Below, piece by piece: positions 6,955 to 14,621 of a stretch of DNA of 28,742 nucleotides (position 1 is the first letter of the stretch; every line of letters begins with the position of its first letter). The DNA is from JAWLCA01 sp050485905 (lineage in GTDB: Bacteria; Pseudomonadota; Alphaproteobacteria; Rhodobacterales; Rhodobacteraceae), in NCBI GenBank assembly GCA_050485905.1, contig JBJHCH010000034.1, positions 1-28,742 on the forward strand, given 5' to 3'. The position numbers and the translations under genes were made by a program. Under the pieces are notes generated by a model. That model saw only the letters and a program-made list of their open reading frames with translations. It did not search any database and had not been told where the DNA came from.

Positions 6955-7997
6955 ACCAGGCGTCCACGGTACCGAACCCCCTGCCCCGGCACGACCCTGC
7001 CCAACCGAACCACCGTCTCACCCGCATCGCCCAGCAACTCCTGCAGCGCATCGGCCCGATCCGTCGCAACAACTGCAACCATGCCGATCCCGCAATTGAA
7101 GGTCTTGAGCATCTCGGCCTTGTCCAGCCCGCCCTGCTCGGCAAGCCAGCAGAACACTGGCGGCAGGGTCCATGCATCAAGGTCGACCTCGGCTGCCAGT
7201 CCGTCTGGCAAAATGCGCGGCAGGTTCTCGGTCAACCCGCCGCCGGTGATATGGGCCAGCCCGTGCACGCCCCCGGCACGGATCGCCGTAAGCACCGGGC
7301 GGACGTAAAGCCGCGTCGGCGCCAGCAGCACCGCACCAAGAGAGCCGGGGGCAAAGGGCGCCGGTGCGTCCCAGGACAGTCCGGTGCGCTCCACGATCCG
7401 GCGCACAAGGGAATAGCCGTTCGAGTGCACACCGTCAGAGGCGAGACCGAGAAGTACGTCACCCTCGGCCACCCCATTTGGCAGCGCCGCGCCGCGTTCC
7501 ATCGCGCCGACTGCAAAGCCGGCAAGGTCGAAATCCTTGTCGTGATACATGCCCGGCATCTCTGCCGTCTCGCCCCCGATCAGCGCCGCGCCACAGACGG
7601 CACAGGCCGCGGCGATCCCCTCGATCACACGCGCCGCCTGATCAAGGTCGAGCCGGCCTGTCGCGAAGTAGTCAAGGAAGAACAAGGGCTCTGCCCCTTG
7701 GCAGACCAGATCGTTGACGCACATGGCCACCAGATCGGTGCCGACCCCGCTTAGTTCGTCGCTGTCGATGGCAATGCGAAGCTTGGTGCCCACGCCGTCA
7801 GTAGCAGCCACCAGAATCGGATCGGCGAAGCCAGCCGCCTTCAGATCGAACAGTGCCCCGAAACCACCCAAGCCGGCCATCACGCCCGGCCGACGGCTGC
7901 GCGCCGCTGCCGGCTTGATGCGATCAACCAGCGCATTCCCGGCATCGATGTCAACGCCAGCCTGCGAGTAGGTAAGCGCGGGTTCTTTCGGGGTCAT
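6951..7997 (-). CDS. purM: Phosphoribosylformylglycinamidine cyclo-ligase (AIR synthetase)
   Basis: Closes the imidazole ring of FGAM using ATP to give AIR in purine synthesis. The 348 residues match the usual family length and contain A-T-D-G-V-G-T-K-L, N-D-L-V-C-Q-G-A-E-P-L-F-F-L-D-Y-F and the glycine-rich G-G-E-T-A-E-M-P-G-M. These form the ATP-binding PurM fold, active as a dimer. The ATG at 7997 is preceded by CCGGAGATGTTGA, a good ribosome binding site. It leads a purM-purN operon on the minus strand, with rnd following closely enough for possible read-through. It is divergent from a tRNA gene. Confidence 0.95.
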   Translation of the reverse strand: MTPKEPALTYSQAGVDIDAGNALVDRIKPAAARSRRPGVMAGLGGFGALFDLKAAGFADPILVAATDGVGTKLRIAIDSDELSGVGTDLVAMCVNDLVCQGAEPLFFLDYFATGRLDLDQAARVIEGIAAACAVCGAALIGGETAEMPGMYHDKDFDLAGFAVGAMERGAALPNGVAEGDVLLGLASDGVHSNGYSLVRRIVERTGLSWDAPAPFAPGSLGAVLLAPTRLYVRPVLTAIRAGGVHGLAHITGGGLTENLPRILPDGLAAEVDLDAWTLPPVFCWLAEQGGLDKAEMLKTFNCGIGMVAVVATDRADALQELLGDAGETVVRLGRVVPGQGVRYRGRLV

Positions 7998-8031
7998 TCA
8001 ACATCTCCGGCATGGCGCGGCGGGCGCTAAC

Positions 8032-8060
8032 CGGATAGTCCATCCACGATGGTCGCGCAA
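8032..8060 (-). promoter_or_regulatory. Possible purM promoter
   Basis: On the minus strand TTGCGC (8060-8055) and TATCCG (8037-8032) are 17 bases apart. The predicted start lies about 30 bases before purM. Match to consensus is modest. Confidence 0.3.
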
Positions 8061-8077
8061 CGCCCGACCCGATCGGC

Positions 8078-8105
8078 TTGACCGGTCCGGCGGTTCTGCT
8101 AGGCA
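8078..8105 (+). promoter_or_regulatory. Possible tRNA promoter
   Basis: TTGACC (8078-8083, 5/6 to the -35 consensus) is followed after 16 bases by a poor -10, TAGGCA. The predicted start lies a few bases before the tRNA, as is usual for single tRNA genes. Confidence 0.35.
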
Positions 8106-8116
8106 TGACCCCGGCC

Positions 8117-8192
8117 GGGCCCGTAGCTCAATGGTCAGAGCAGGGCGCTCATAACGCCTTGGTTGGGGGTTCAAGTCCCTCCGGGCCTACCA
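8117..8192 (+). tRNA. tRNA with CAU anticodon, probably tRNA-Ile2 (lysidine-type)
   Basis: A complete 76-base cloverleaf with encoded CCA. The acceptor arm GGGCCCG pairs with CGGGCCU, with G1-U72 as first pair. The D arm is GCTC/GAGC, the anticodon stem GGGCG/CGCCT with loop CTCATAA (anticodon CAT), and the T arm GGGGG/CCCTC with loop TTCAAGT. It lacks the three G-C pairs at the base of the anticodon stem and the 1-72 mismatch of initiator tRNA. The loop CTCATAA and the following TTGG resemble bacterial tRNA-Ile2, whose C34 is changed to lysidine by TilS to read AUA. Elongator tRNA-Met is the alternative. Confidence 0.9.
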
Positions 8193-8217
8193 ATCCGAGA
8201 AGTGACACTCAGGACAC

Positions 8218-8241
8218 ATCAGGTCCGCTTTGATACCTGAT
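8218..8241. terminator. Hairpin between convergent tRNA and dnaE2
   Basis: ATCAGGT (8218-8224) and ACCTGAT (8235-8241) form a 7-bp stem with a 10-base loop. It sits between two converging genes. No T-tract is visible, so its strength as a terminator is doubtful. Confidence 0.35.
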
Positions 8242-8251
8242 AATGCCATTC

Positions 8252-11200
8252 TCAATGAAAATCCCTGCTAGGGAATAGGCGCTTTGCTTGCTCGCGCGGG
8301 TGGCGGGCACTGGAGAGATGGCGTGGCGGGCGGGGGGCATCGTCTGCCTGCGGGTTAGCAATGCCGACGGCCTGATCCATCGGGTGGCCAAGCTCTGACA
8401 GACGGGGCGAGAGATCCTCGATATGCTCTGCAATCAGATGCACCACGATACCCTCCCGTTCCAGCCGCCCGGTGACCCGCAGCAGCCGCCCGTCAATGAC
8501 CATGCGACGGAAGCGCTCGTAGACCCTTCGCCAGATGACGACATTCGACACGCCGGTTTCATCTTCCAGTGTCAGGAATATGACCCCAGAAGCGGTACCG
8601 GGCCGCTGGCGGGTAATGACGAGGCCGCAGACGGTTTGCCGGCCGGGCGGCACCGTCTGCAACTGATCATGGGGAGTCAGGCCTGCAATCGTAGGACGCA
8701 ACAACTCCATCGGATGAGCGCGAAGGCTGAGGCGCAAGGCGACGTAGTCTTCGACCACTTCCTCGCCCAAGTGCATTGTGGGCAGCGTCACTGCTGCCTC
8801 TTGCATACCCTCCCCATCAATGCGGTCAGCGAAGAGTGGCAAGGGTTCAGGCGCGCGGATGGCCCGGACGGCCCAAAGCGCATCACGCCGCGTCAGGCCC
8901 ATACCGGCGAAAACATCCGCCTCGGCCAGGCGGGTCAGAACTGATGGCGCAATCCCGGCCCTCAGCCAGAGGGTTTCTGGGTCAGTATAGCCGTTGCCCC
9001 GCGCCGCGACGATCCATTCGGCATCCTCCTGGCGCATCCCCTTGACCTGGCGAAACCCGAGCCGCAGGGCGGGCATACCGTCCGCACGCCGCTCCAGCAT
9101 GTTGTCCCAATGGCTGCTGTTTACGCAGACCGACCGAACCTCGACCCCATGTTCGCGCGCGTCGCGTACGATCTGGGCCGGTGCGTAGAACCCCATCGGC
9201 TGGGCGTTTAGCAGCGCGCAGGCAAAGATCGCCGGGTGATGACACTTCAGCCAGGACGACACATAGGTCAGCATCGCAAAGGCGGCTGCATGGCTTTCAG
9301 GAAAGCCGTAATCGGCAAAACCCTCAATCTGGGAAAAGCACTGCTCGGCGATCTCGCGACTGTAGCCGTTCTGCAGCATGCCGCTGACGAAACGGTCACG
9401 GTGCTCCCCGATGGTTCCCATTCGCCGGAACGAGGCCAGCGAACGACGCAAGCGATCCGCCTCTTCGGCGGTGTAACCCGCGCCGACCACGGCGATCTGC
9501 ATCGCCTGCTCCTGAAACAGCGGCACGCCAAGGGTCTTGCGCGTGACCTCTTCCAGCGCGGCGCCGAAGGGTTCGGGCTTTTCCAGTCCCTGCCTGCGTC
9601 GGATATAGGGCTTCACCATCCCCCCCTGAATTGGACCGGGGCGAACGATGGCGACCTCGATCACCAGATCGTAGAAATTCTCTGGCTTCATCCGGGGAAG
9701 AAAATTCATCTGCGCCCGGCTTTCGACCTGAAACACGCCGATGGCATCGGCTTTCTGAAGCATTCGGTATGTTGCAGGATCTCCCTGCGGCACTGTGTCG
9801 AGCTTCAGGTCCAGCCCCTCGTGCCGCCGCAGCAGTTCGAATGCCTTGCGGATGCAGCTCAGCATGCCCAGCGCCAGGACATCGACCTTCAGGATACCCA
9901 GCGCGTCGATATCGTCCTTGTTCCATTCGATGACTGTGCGTCCCTTCATGGCCGCGTTCTCGATCGGGCAAAGTTCGTCCAGACGCCCGCGCGTGATGAC
10001 GAATCCGCCGACATGCTGACTGAGATGGCGGGGGAATCCGATAATCTCGGCAATCAGGCGGACAGTCTGGGCCAGACGCCGATCGCGCGGATCAAGACCC
10101 AGTTCACCGATGCGGGCGGGATCGACCCCACCACTCGACATGCCCCAGATTTGTCCGGCAAGGCTGGCCGTCACGTCCTGCGGCAGCCCCATGACCTTGC
10201 CCACCTCACGGATCGCGGCACGCGAACGGAAATGGATGACAGTCGCACAGAGCCCGGCGCGGTGGCGACCGTACTTTTCATATATCCACTGGATCATCTC
10301 TTCGCGCCGCTCATGTTCGAAATCGACGTCGATATCGGGGGGCTCGCCCCGGTGGCGCGAGATGAAACGCTCGAACACCATGCCGATCATGTCAGGGTCC
10401 ACATCGGTAATTCCGAGAGCCCAGCAGATGATAGAATTGGCCGCCGACCCGCGCCCCTGACACAGGATGCTCCGCGCGCGGGCCTCTTCAACGATGTCGT
10501 GGACGGTCAGGAAATAGGCCGCATAGCCAAGCTCGCGGACAAGGTGCAACTCCTTCTCGGCAAGCGCCCTGTGGCGTGCGGGAACATCGCCCCGGCAACG
10601 CCGCCTCAGCCCCTCCCATGTCAGGCGTTCAAGTCGATCTTGGGGAGCCTCTCCATGCGATATCTCATCCGGGTATTCATAGCTGAGATCGGACAGGTCG
10701 AAACTGCATCGCGCAGCAATCTCCAGCGAACGACGAATCGCGGCGGGGTAACGATGGAACAGCCGCGCCATGTCACCATGGCCCTTCAACCGGCGCTCTG
10801 AATTGGGCAATGCGTGGGTTCCGATGTCGTCGATCGTCAACCCCTCACGCAGACAGGTAAGGACGTCGGCCAACTGACGGCGGGCAGCACGGTGCATCAG
10901 CACGTCCCCCACGGCCACCATCGGTGTCGAACAGCGCAGCGCAAGTCGGGCACAGGCGTCGAACCACGCCTGATCGGTGCCGTTATAGCGTGGCGCGGCC
11001 CCCAGAAAGACATGGCCGGGATAGGTCCGACTCAGGATCCGGAGCGTGGCATCAGCGCCGGACAGATCGTCGGGGGGTAGCGCGATCAGATTCATGCCCC
11101 GGCACCCATGCATCAGATCCTCCAGATCCAGATGGCACTCGCCCTTCTCCGCCCGCCCCTTTCCCAATGTCAGCAGCCGTGCAAGACGGTGATAGGCGGC

Positions 11201-11557
11201 ACGGTCGCTGGGCAGGGCAACCCATTCCACTTTGCTGTTACGCAATATCAGCCGCGTCCCCACGATCAGCTTGGGCAAATGCGTCAGCGATGGATGCGGC
11301 AGAGTCTGCTCCGAAATCTGCATCCGCGATGAGGCATCGACCTGCGTGGCCGACCGGATGCGCAGGGTATCCTCGGTCTTCAAGCGCAGATTGTGCAACG
11401 CTGTCCAGGCGCGCACCACGCCCGCCAGGGTATTGCGGTCGGTGATGGCGATGGCAGAAAGCTCAAGTTCCGCCGCGCGCAGGACCAGTTCCTCGGGGTG
11501 AGAGGCCCCGGTCAGGAAGGTGAAGTTTGATGTCACGCAAAGCTCGGCATAGCTCAT
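8252..11557 (-). CDS. dnaE2: Error-prone DNA polymerase III alpha subunit (ImuC)
   Basis: The translesion polymerase of the ImuA-ImuB-DnaE2 mutasome, which copies past damaged bases and causes induced mutagenesis. The 1101-residue product has an N-terminal PHP domain beginning near residue 1. Its C-family polymerase core carries the three catalytic aspartates D410 and D412 in P-D-I-D-V-D-F, and D559 in K-V-D-V-L-A-L-G. Helix-hairpin-helix and OB-fold regions follow in the last third. The C-terminus H-P-R-E-Q-A-K-R-L-F-P-S-R-D-F-H is characteristic of this subfamily. The start at ATG 11557 follows AGGGGGAG and overlaps the imuB stop as ATGA; a longer frame to 11611 lies inside imuB and is rejected. 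The extended H-E-R-R-E-E after the first motif marks DnaE2 rather than replicative DnaE1. Confidence 0.95.
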   Translation of the reverse strand: MSYAELCVTSNFTFLTGASHPEELVLRAAELELSAIAITDRNTLAGVVRAWTALHNLRLKTEDTLRIRSATQVDASSRMQISEQTLPHPSLTHLPKLIVGTRLILRNSKVEWVALPSDRAAYHRLARLLTLGKGRAEKGECHLDLEDLMHGCRGMNLIALPPDDLSGADATLRILSRTYPGHVFLGAAPRYNGTDQAWFDACARLALRCSTPMVAVGDVLMHRAARRQLADVLTCLREGLTIDDIGTHALPNSERRLKGHGDMARLFHRYPAAIRRSLEIAARCSFDLSDLSYEYPDEISHGEAPQDRLERLTWEGLRRRCRGDVPARHRALAEKELHLVRELGYAAYFLTVHDIVEEARARSILCQGRGSAANSIICWALGITDVDPDMIGMVFERFISRHRGEPPDIDVDFEHERREEMIQWIYEKYGRHRAGLCATVIHFRSRAAIREVGKVMGLPQDVTASLAGQIWGMSSGGVDPARIGELGLDPRDRRLAQTVRLIAEIIGFPRHLSQHVGGFVITRGRLDELCPIENAAMKGRTVIEWNKDDIDALGILKVDVLALGMLSCIRKAFELLRRHEGLDLKLDTVPQGDPATYRMLQKADAIGVFQVESRAQMNFLPRMKPENFYDLVIEVAIVRPGPIQGGMVKPYIRRRQGLEKPEPFGAALEEVTRKTLGVPLFQEQAMQIAVVGAGYTAEEADRLRRSLASFRRMGTIGEHRDRFVSGMLQNGYSREIAEQCFSQIEGFADYGFPESHAAAFAMLTYVSSWLKCHHPAIFACALLNAQPMGFYAPAQIVRDAREHGVEVRSVCVNSSHWDNMLERRADGMPALRLGFRQVKGMRQEDAEWIVAARGNGYTDPETLWLRAGIAPSVLTRLAEADVFAGMGLTRRDALWAVRAIRAPEPLPLFADRIDGEGMQEAAVTLPTMHLGEEVVEDYVALRLSLRAHPMELLRPTIAGLTPHDQLQTVPPGRQTVCGLVITRQRPGTASGVIFLTLEDETGVSNVVIWRRVYERFRRMVIDGRLLRVTGRLEREGIVVHLIAEHIEDLSPRLSELGHPMDQAVGIANPQADDAPRPPRHLSSARHPREQAKRLFPSRDFH

Positions 11558-13014
11558 GCAAACTCCCCCTGCACGAACCAGCCCGACGTTTGTGGGGTGT
11601 GGAACAACCACAGTCGGCGGCCCTGCCGGGTTTCGACCCGCCAGTAATCGCGCACCCCCGAACGCCAGTTCGGGTCATCGAACCACCATTCGGGGGCGAT
11701 CCGCTCCGGCCCCGTGGCGCGTGCCGTGGTGAAGACCATGCGCCGCCAACGGAAGCGTTCTGGCGGACGGTTTCCATCGCCCACGGTAGGCTCGGGCGGA
11801 AATAGGCACAGTGGTCGCGGCCGCGCATCGGACCAGCCACGCTCCGGGGTGCTGAAGGCTGCCATTGCGACAAGAAAACCGCGTTCGGGGATGTGGCTGT
11901 CGGCCGGCAGGAACCGCAGGACGTTATCTAGGCCGACCCGGGTGCCAATCCGGGTTATCAGGTCGTTCAGCCTATCGGGGTTCTGCCTCGTCATGGACAG
12001 ACCGGACTGCTTTGCAACCAGCGGCTCCACCAGCGTAGCCTCAAGCCGCAACTGGTCGATACCAAAACCGGCTTCGATCTCGGCCACCCCACGCTCGAAA
12101 AGCGGCAGGATGCGCTGCGGATCGCGCATTGGGGCGGCCAGTCGCAGTTCCACCTGCTGGCTGCCCTGATCCACCCGCCGCAATGTAAGCGCCAGACTGC
12201 GCGCGCCTTTCTCCTGCGCGGCGAGTTTCTGGCAAAGCCAATCGAGCAGCCGCGCCGTGGCTGCCATCACATCCGCAACCCGCCCGATAGGTTCGGGAAG
12301 GGTCAGGCGGACGCCGTAACTAGGGGCGGCAGCCTCGGGCGTGATAGGCTCCGGCATGTGACCAAGCGCCTGATCGAGTCGCATCAGGAGCCCCGGCCCG
12401 AACCGGCGCGCCAGCGGCCCACGGGGCGTGGCGCACAGATCGCCTATGGTCCGCAAGCCCATGCGCTGCAGCGCCACATTGGTATCAGGGTCCAGCCGAA
12501 GCGCCGCTACCGGCAATTCGGGCAATTTCACTCCGCTCTGCCCATGATGCGCCAATGCCCATGCAGCGCCCCGTGTCGGACCCGATCCCAGCCGCAGGGA
12601 CAGCCCCGCTACGGCAGCGCGAGCACGCATATCGGCGAGCATGGCGTCCTCTCCCCCCCACAGATGGGTGGAGCCGGTCACATCCAGCACAAGCCCGTCC
12701 GGCGCCTCAAGGCCCACCCAAGGACAGTAGCGCATCGCCCAGCGTTGCAGGGCGATGAGAAACCGCACATCGAGATCGGTCCGTGCGGGGCGGCTTATCA
12801 GATCGGGGCAAAAGGCGCGCGCCTCCGCCATTCCCATACCCCGATGAAGCCCAAGCGTTTCCGCCTGCGCATTCAGACAATGGATGCGCTCACAGTTCTG
12901 CTGACGAAGAATAAGCGCGAAGGGGCCGTCAACCGGGTGCGACCTCAGAGCCCGGTCGCTGGCCAGCCGGGGAAACCACATGCAAACGACGCGCCGTTCG
13001 ATCCCATCGAACAT
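11554..13014 (-). CDS. imuB: ImuB, Y-family polymerase-like mutasome protein
   Basis: About 486 residues, related to DinB/UmuC polymerases but acting as an adaptor that links DnaE2 to the beta clamp. The start W-F-P-R-L-A-S-D-R-A-L-R, the W-A-M-R-Y-C-P-W-V segment and the G-L-R-T-I-G-D-L helix-hairpin-helix region (about residues 190-200) are typical. The acidic active-site residues of true Y-family enzymes are not evident where expected, as in other ImuB proteins. The ATG at 13014 is chosen over a TTG four codons upstream. The first 86 bases overlap imuA in another frame, and the stop overlaps dnaE2 as ATGA, so the three genes form a tightly coupled operon. Confidence 0.9.
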   Translation of the reverse strand: MFDGIERRVVCMWFPRLASDRALRSHPVDGPFALILRQQNCERIHCLNAQAETLGLHRGMGMAEARAFCPDLISRPARTDLDVRFLIALQRWAMRYCPWVGLEAPDGLVLDVTGSTHLWGGEDAMLADMRARAAVAGLSLRLGSGPTRGAAWALAHHGQSGVKLPELPVAALRLDPDTNVALQRMGLRTIGDLCATPRGPLARRFGPGLLMRLDQALGHMPEPITPEAAAPSYGVRLTLPEPIGRVADVMAATARLLDWLCQKLAAQEKGARSLALTLRRVDQGSQQVELRLAAPMRDPQRILPLFERGVAEIEAGFGIDQLRLEATLVEPLVAKQSGLSMTRQNPDRLNDLITRIGTRVGLDNVLRFLPADSHIPERGFLVAMAAFSTPERGWSDARPRPLCLFPPEPTVGDGNRPPERFRWRRMVFTTARATGPERIAPEWWFDDPNWRSGVRDYWRVETRQGRRLWLFHTPQTSGWFVQGEFA

Positions 13015-13516
13015 GCCAGGCCCCAACTGTTCCCGATTTGTTCTTTGTAATTTCCCACGACGCCAGAGTCGAGTCTTCCCTGTCTGGATCGAACACCGGG
13101 GTAGCGCGCCACCGTGTCTCGGCCGAGTTGGAGCCCATCCCTTCGGGAATCATACAAAGCCCGGTCGTGCCCCCTGCCTTGGCCGCGAGTTGAAGCCGGC
13201 GCCCCTCGCGCAGATCCAGCGGTCGGGTGATCTCGAGCACGACAAAAGAGACAGAGCCGTCCTTGAGAGCCTCCTCAGCCACGGCAAGGCTGTCGGTCTG
13301 GTTCCGACTGCGCACCTGAAGATAAAGCGAGGGGTCGCAGAACGGGGAAAGGCCAACCGGATTCAAGCTGTCTGAAAGCCAGGATTCCCTGATCCACAGC
13401 ACATGATCCCGCGCCGATGCCGTGGCTATGGCCGAGAAAGCGAAAGCCCCTGCCCCGAAGACCTCGTGGACACGGCATTCTCGTAGCGGAAAACAGGTGA
13501 ACAGATCGGGCTGCAT
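12929..13516 (-). CDS. imuA: ImuA, short RecA/SulA-like mutasome protein
   Basis: About 195 residues. It is recognised by gene order and by segments such as V-H-E-V-F-G-A-G-A-F-A-F, L-W-I-R-E-S-W and R-P-L-D-L-R-E-G-R-R-L-Q-L-A. Further signs are I-P-E-G-M-G-S-N-S-A-E-T-R-W-R and the late K-N-K-S-G-T. The position of a RecA-type Walker A loop is occupied by G-A-G-A-F-A-F-S-A, which lacks GKT/GKS, so ATP binding is doubtful. ATG 13516 is preferred over the longer TTG start at 13552; both have weak ribosome binding sites. No GTTC-N7-GTTC SOS box is seen in the 92 bases up to the neighbouring gene, although such cassettes are usually LexA-controlled in alphaproteobacteria. Confidence 0.8.
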   Translation of the reverse strand: MQPDLFTCFPLRECRVHEVFGAGAFAFSAIATASARDHVLWIRESWLSDSLNPVGLSPFCDPSLYLQVRSRNQTDSLAVAEEALKDGSVSFVVLEITRPLDLREGRRLQLAAKAGGTTGLCMIPEGMGSNSAETRWRATPVFDPDREDSTLASWEITKNKSGTVGAWHVRWDRTARRLHVVSPAGQRPGSEVAPG

Positions 13517-13608
13517 GCGTTCAGAGCTAACCTGGATGCCTCGGATTTCCAACGGCTGCTGCGAGTCGCTCTATTCTCCATCACGAAACGGCTGACCAGA
13601 AGAAGGAC

Positions 13609-14526
13609 TCAGAACCGGTCGACAGGCAGCTTCAGGTAATGGCGACCATCGCCTTCCGCCGCCGGCAACCGGCCACCGCGCAGGTTAATCTGGAGGGCGG
13701 CAAGGATCCGGTCAGGTAGCACCAGTGTCTTGTCACGTGCCTGCCGTCTATCGATCCAGTCCTCGCGCCTGGTGCCATCTCTTACATGAATGTTGTTCGC
13801 CTTGTGCTCAGCAACGGTGGCCTCCCATTGCGGCTCATCACGGTCGGCGGTGCCGTAATCATGGCCCACGAAGAGGCGGGTGTCGGCCGGCAATGCAAGT
13901 ATCGCCTGGATCGACTCCCACAGTTCCGCCGCGTTGCCACCGGGAAAATCGGCGCGCGAAGTGCCGGCATCGGGCTGCATCAGCGTATCATGGGTAAATG
14001 CAGCATCGCCGCAGATATAGGTGATGGACCCCAGTGTGTGGCCGGGCGAGAGCATTACCTTCACATCGAGGCCGCCGATCTTGAAGGTCTCTCCTTCGGC
14101 GAACAGCCGGTCGAAATCGCGCGCGGGCTGAAAGGTATCAGGCAGATTGTAGATCTCGGCCCAGATACCGGCGATTGTCTTCACCTTCTCTCCGATCGCG
14201 TTCGGCGCGCCAGTACGTTCGCGCAGTTGCGCCGAGGCCATCATGTGATCGGCATGGGGATGAGTATCTAGGACCCACGCGACAGTCAGCCCATTCTGCT
14301 GCACCAGATCAAGCACCTGCTCCATGCTGCCCGTCGAAAAGCGGTAATGCTTTGGATCAAAGTTCCAGACCACGTCGATCAACGCCGCCTTCTTCGTGGC
14401 CGGGTCGGCGCAGATATACTGGATCGATCCCGTATCGGGTTCGTAGATGCCCCAGACATCCGGACTACCTGGCGCGGTGGAGGGAGAGTAGCGGACGACG
14501 CGTTCGTTCAGTTTCGACTTTGCCAT
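13609..14526 (-). CDS. Persulfide dioxygenase-like metallo-beta-lactamase-fold protein (Blh/ETHE1 type)
   Basis: A 305-residue enzyme of the glyoxalase II-like branch. The metal site is complete: H89-P-H91-A-D93-H94 in D-T-H-P-H-A-D-H, H163 in P-G-H-T-L-G-S, D187 and H222 in G-H-D-Y. In ETHE1/Blh proteins the mononuclear iron oxidises glutathione persulfide to sulfite, detoxifying sulfide-derived sulfane sulfur. ATG 14526 has AAAGGA at ideal spacing; a start five codons upstream lies on that ribosome binding site. It is divergent from a BigR/SqrR-type repressor, the classical partner. No rhodanese domain, sulfide:quinone reductase or sulfite exporter is adjacent. Substrate is inferred from family and context. 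Confidence 0.88.
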   Translation of the reverse strand: MAKSKLNERVVRYSPSTAPGSPDVWGIYEPDTGSIQYICADPATKKAALIDVVWNFDPKHYRFSTGSMEQVLDLVQQNGLTVAWVLDTHPHADHMMASAQLRERTGAPNAIGEKVKTIAGIWAEIYNLPDTFQPARDFDRLFAEGETFKIGGLDVKVMLSPGHTLGSITYICGDAAFTHDTLMQPDAGTSRADFPGGNAAELWESIQAILALPADTRLFVGHDYGTADRDEPQWEATVAEHKANNIHVRDGTRREDWIDRRQARDKTLVLPDRILAALQINLRGGRLPAAEGDGRHYLKLPVDRF

Positions 14527-14559
14527 TTGATGTCCTTTCATATGCCGCCGCTGCGACGC

Positions 14560-14588
14560 TTGCCCCGGCAGGTTTGAGATGCTATATA
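14560..14588 (+). promoter_or_regulatory. Predicted bigR promoter
   Basis: TTGCCC at 14560-14565 and TATATA at 14583-14588 are separated by 17 bases. The predicted start would fall at or beside the bigR ATG, giving an almost leaderless message. The -10 is shared with the opposite promoter. Confidence 0.45.
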
Positions 14589-14611
14589 TTAGATATGCCT
14601 AAATCAGTCAA
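14583..14611 (-). promoter_or_regulatory. Predicted persulfide dioxygenase promoter
   Basis: On the minus strand TTGACT (14611-14606, 5/6) and TATATA (14588-14583, 5/6) are 17 bases apart, giving a leader of about 50 bases. The palindromic TATATA also serves as -10 of the bigR promoter. Confidence 0.5.
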
Positions 14612-14621
14612 TTCTAATATA
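14585..14621. promoter_or_regulatory. Inverted repeat, likely BigR operator
   Basis: Nine-base arms TATATTAGA (14585-14593) and TCTAATATA (14613-14621) are perfect reverse complements, 19 bases apart, in an AT-rich island unlike the surrounding DNA. They overlap the shared -10, the -35 of the dioxygenase promoter and the first codons of bigR. A bound repressor would block both genes. BigR operators elsewhere are AT-rich palindromes. Confidence 0.6.

Noticed and set aside
8117..8260. tRNA as an integration site for a mobile element
   Set aside because: No duplicated tRNA 3' end, integrase or other mobile-element gene is seen next to it; the flanking dnaE2 cassette is chromosomal.
9236..10801. 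A 521-codon open frame on the plus strand opposite dnaE2
   Set aside because: It is fully antisense to a well-supported polymerase gene, has no family-like motifs, and is explained by GC-rich codon use leaving the opposite frame open.
14175..14594. An upstream extension of the bigR frame by 140 codons
   Set aside because: It runs antisense through the dioxygenase gene and across the shared promoter region; family length and cysteine spacing fit the start at 14595.
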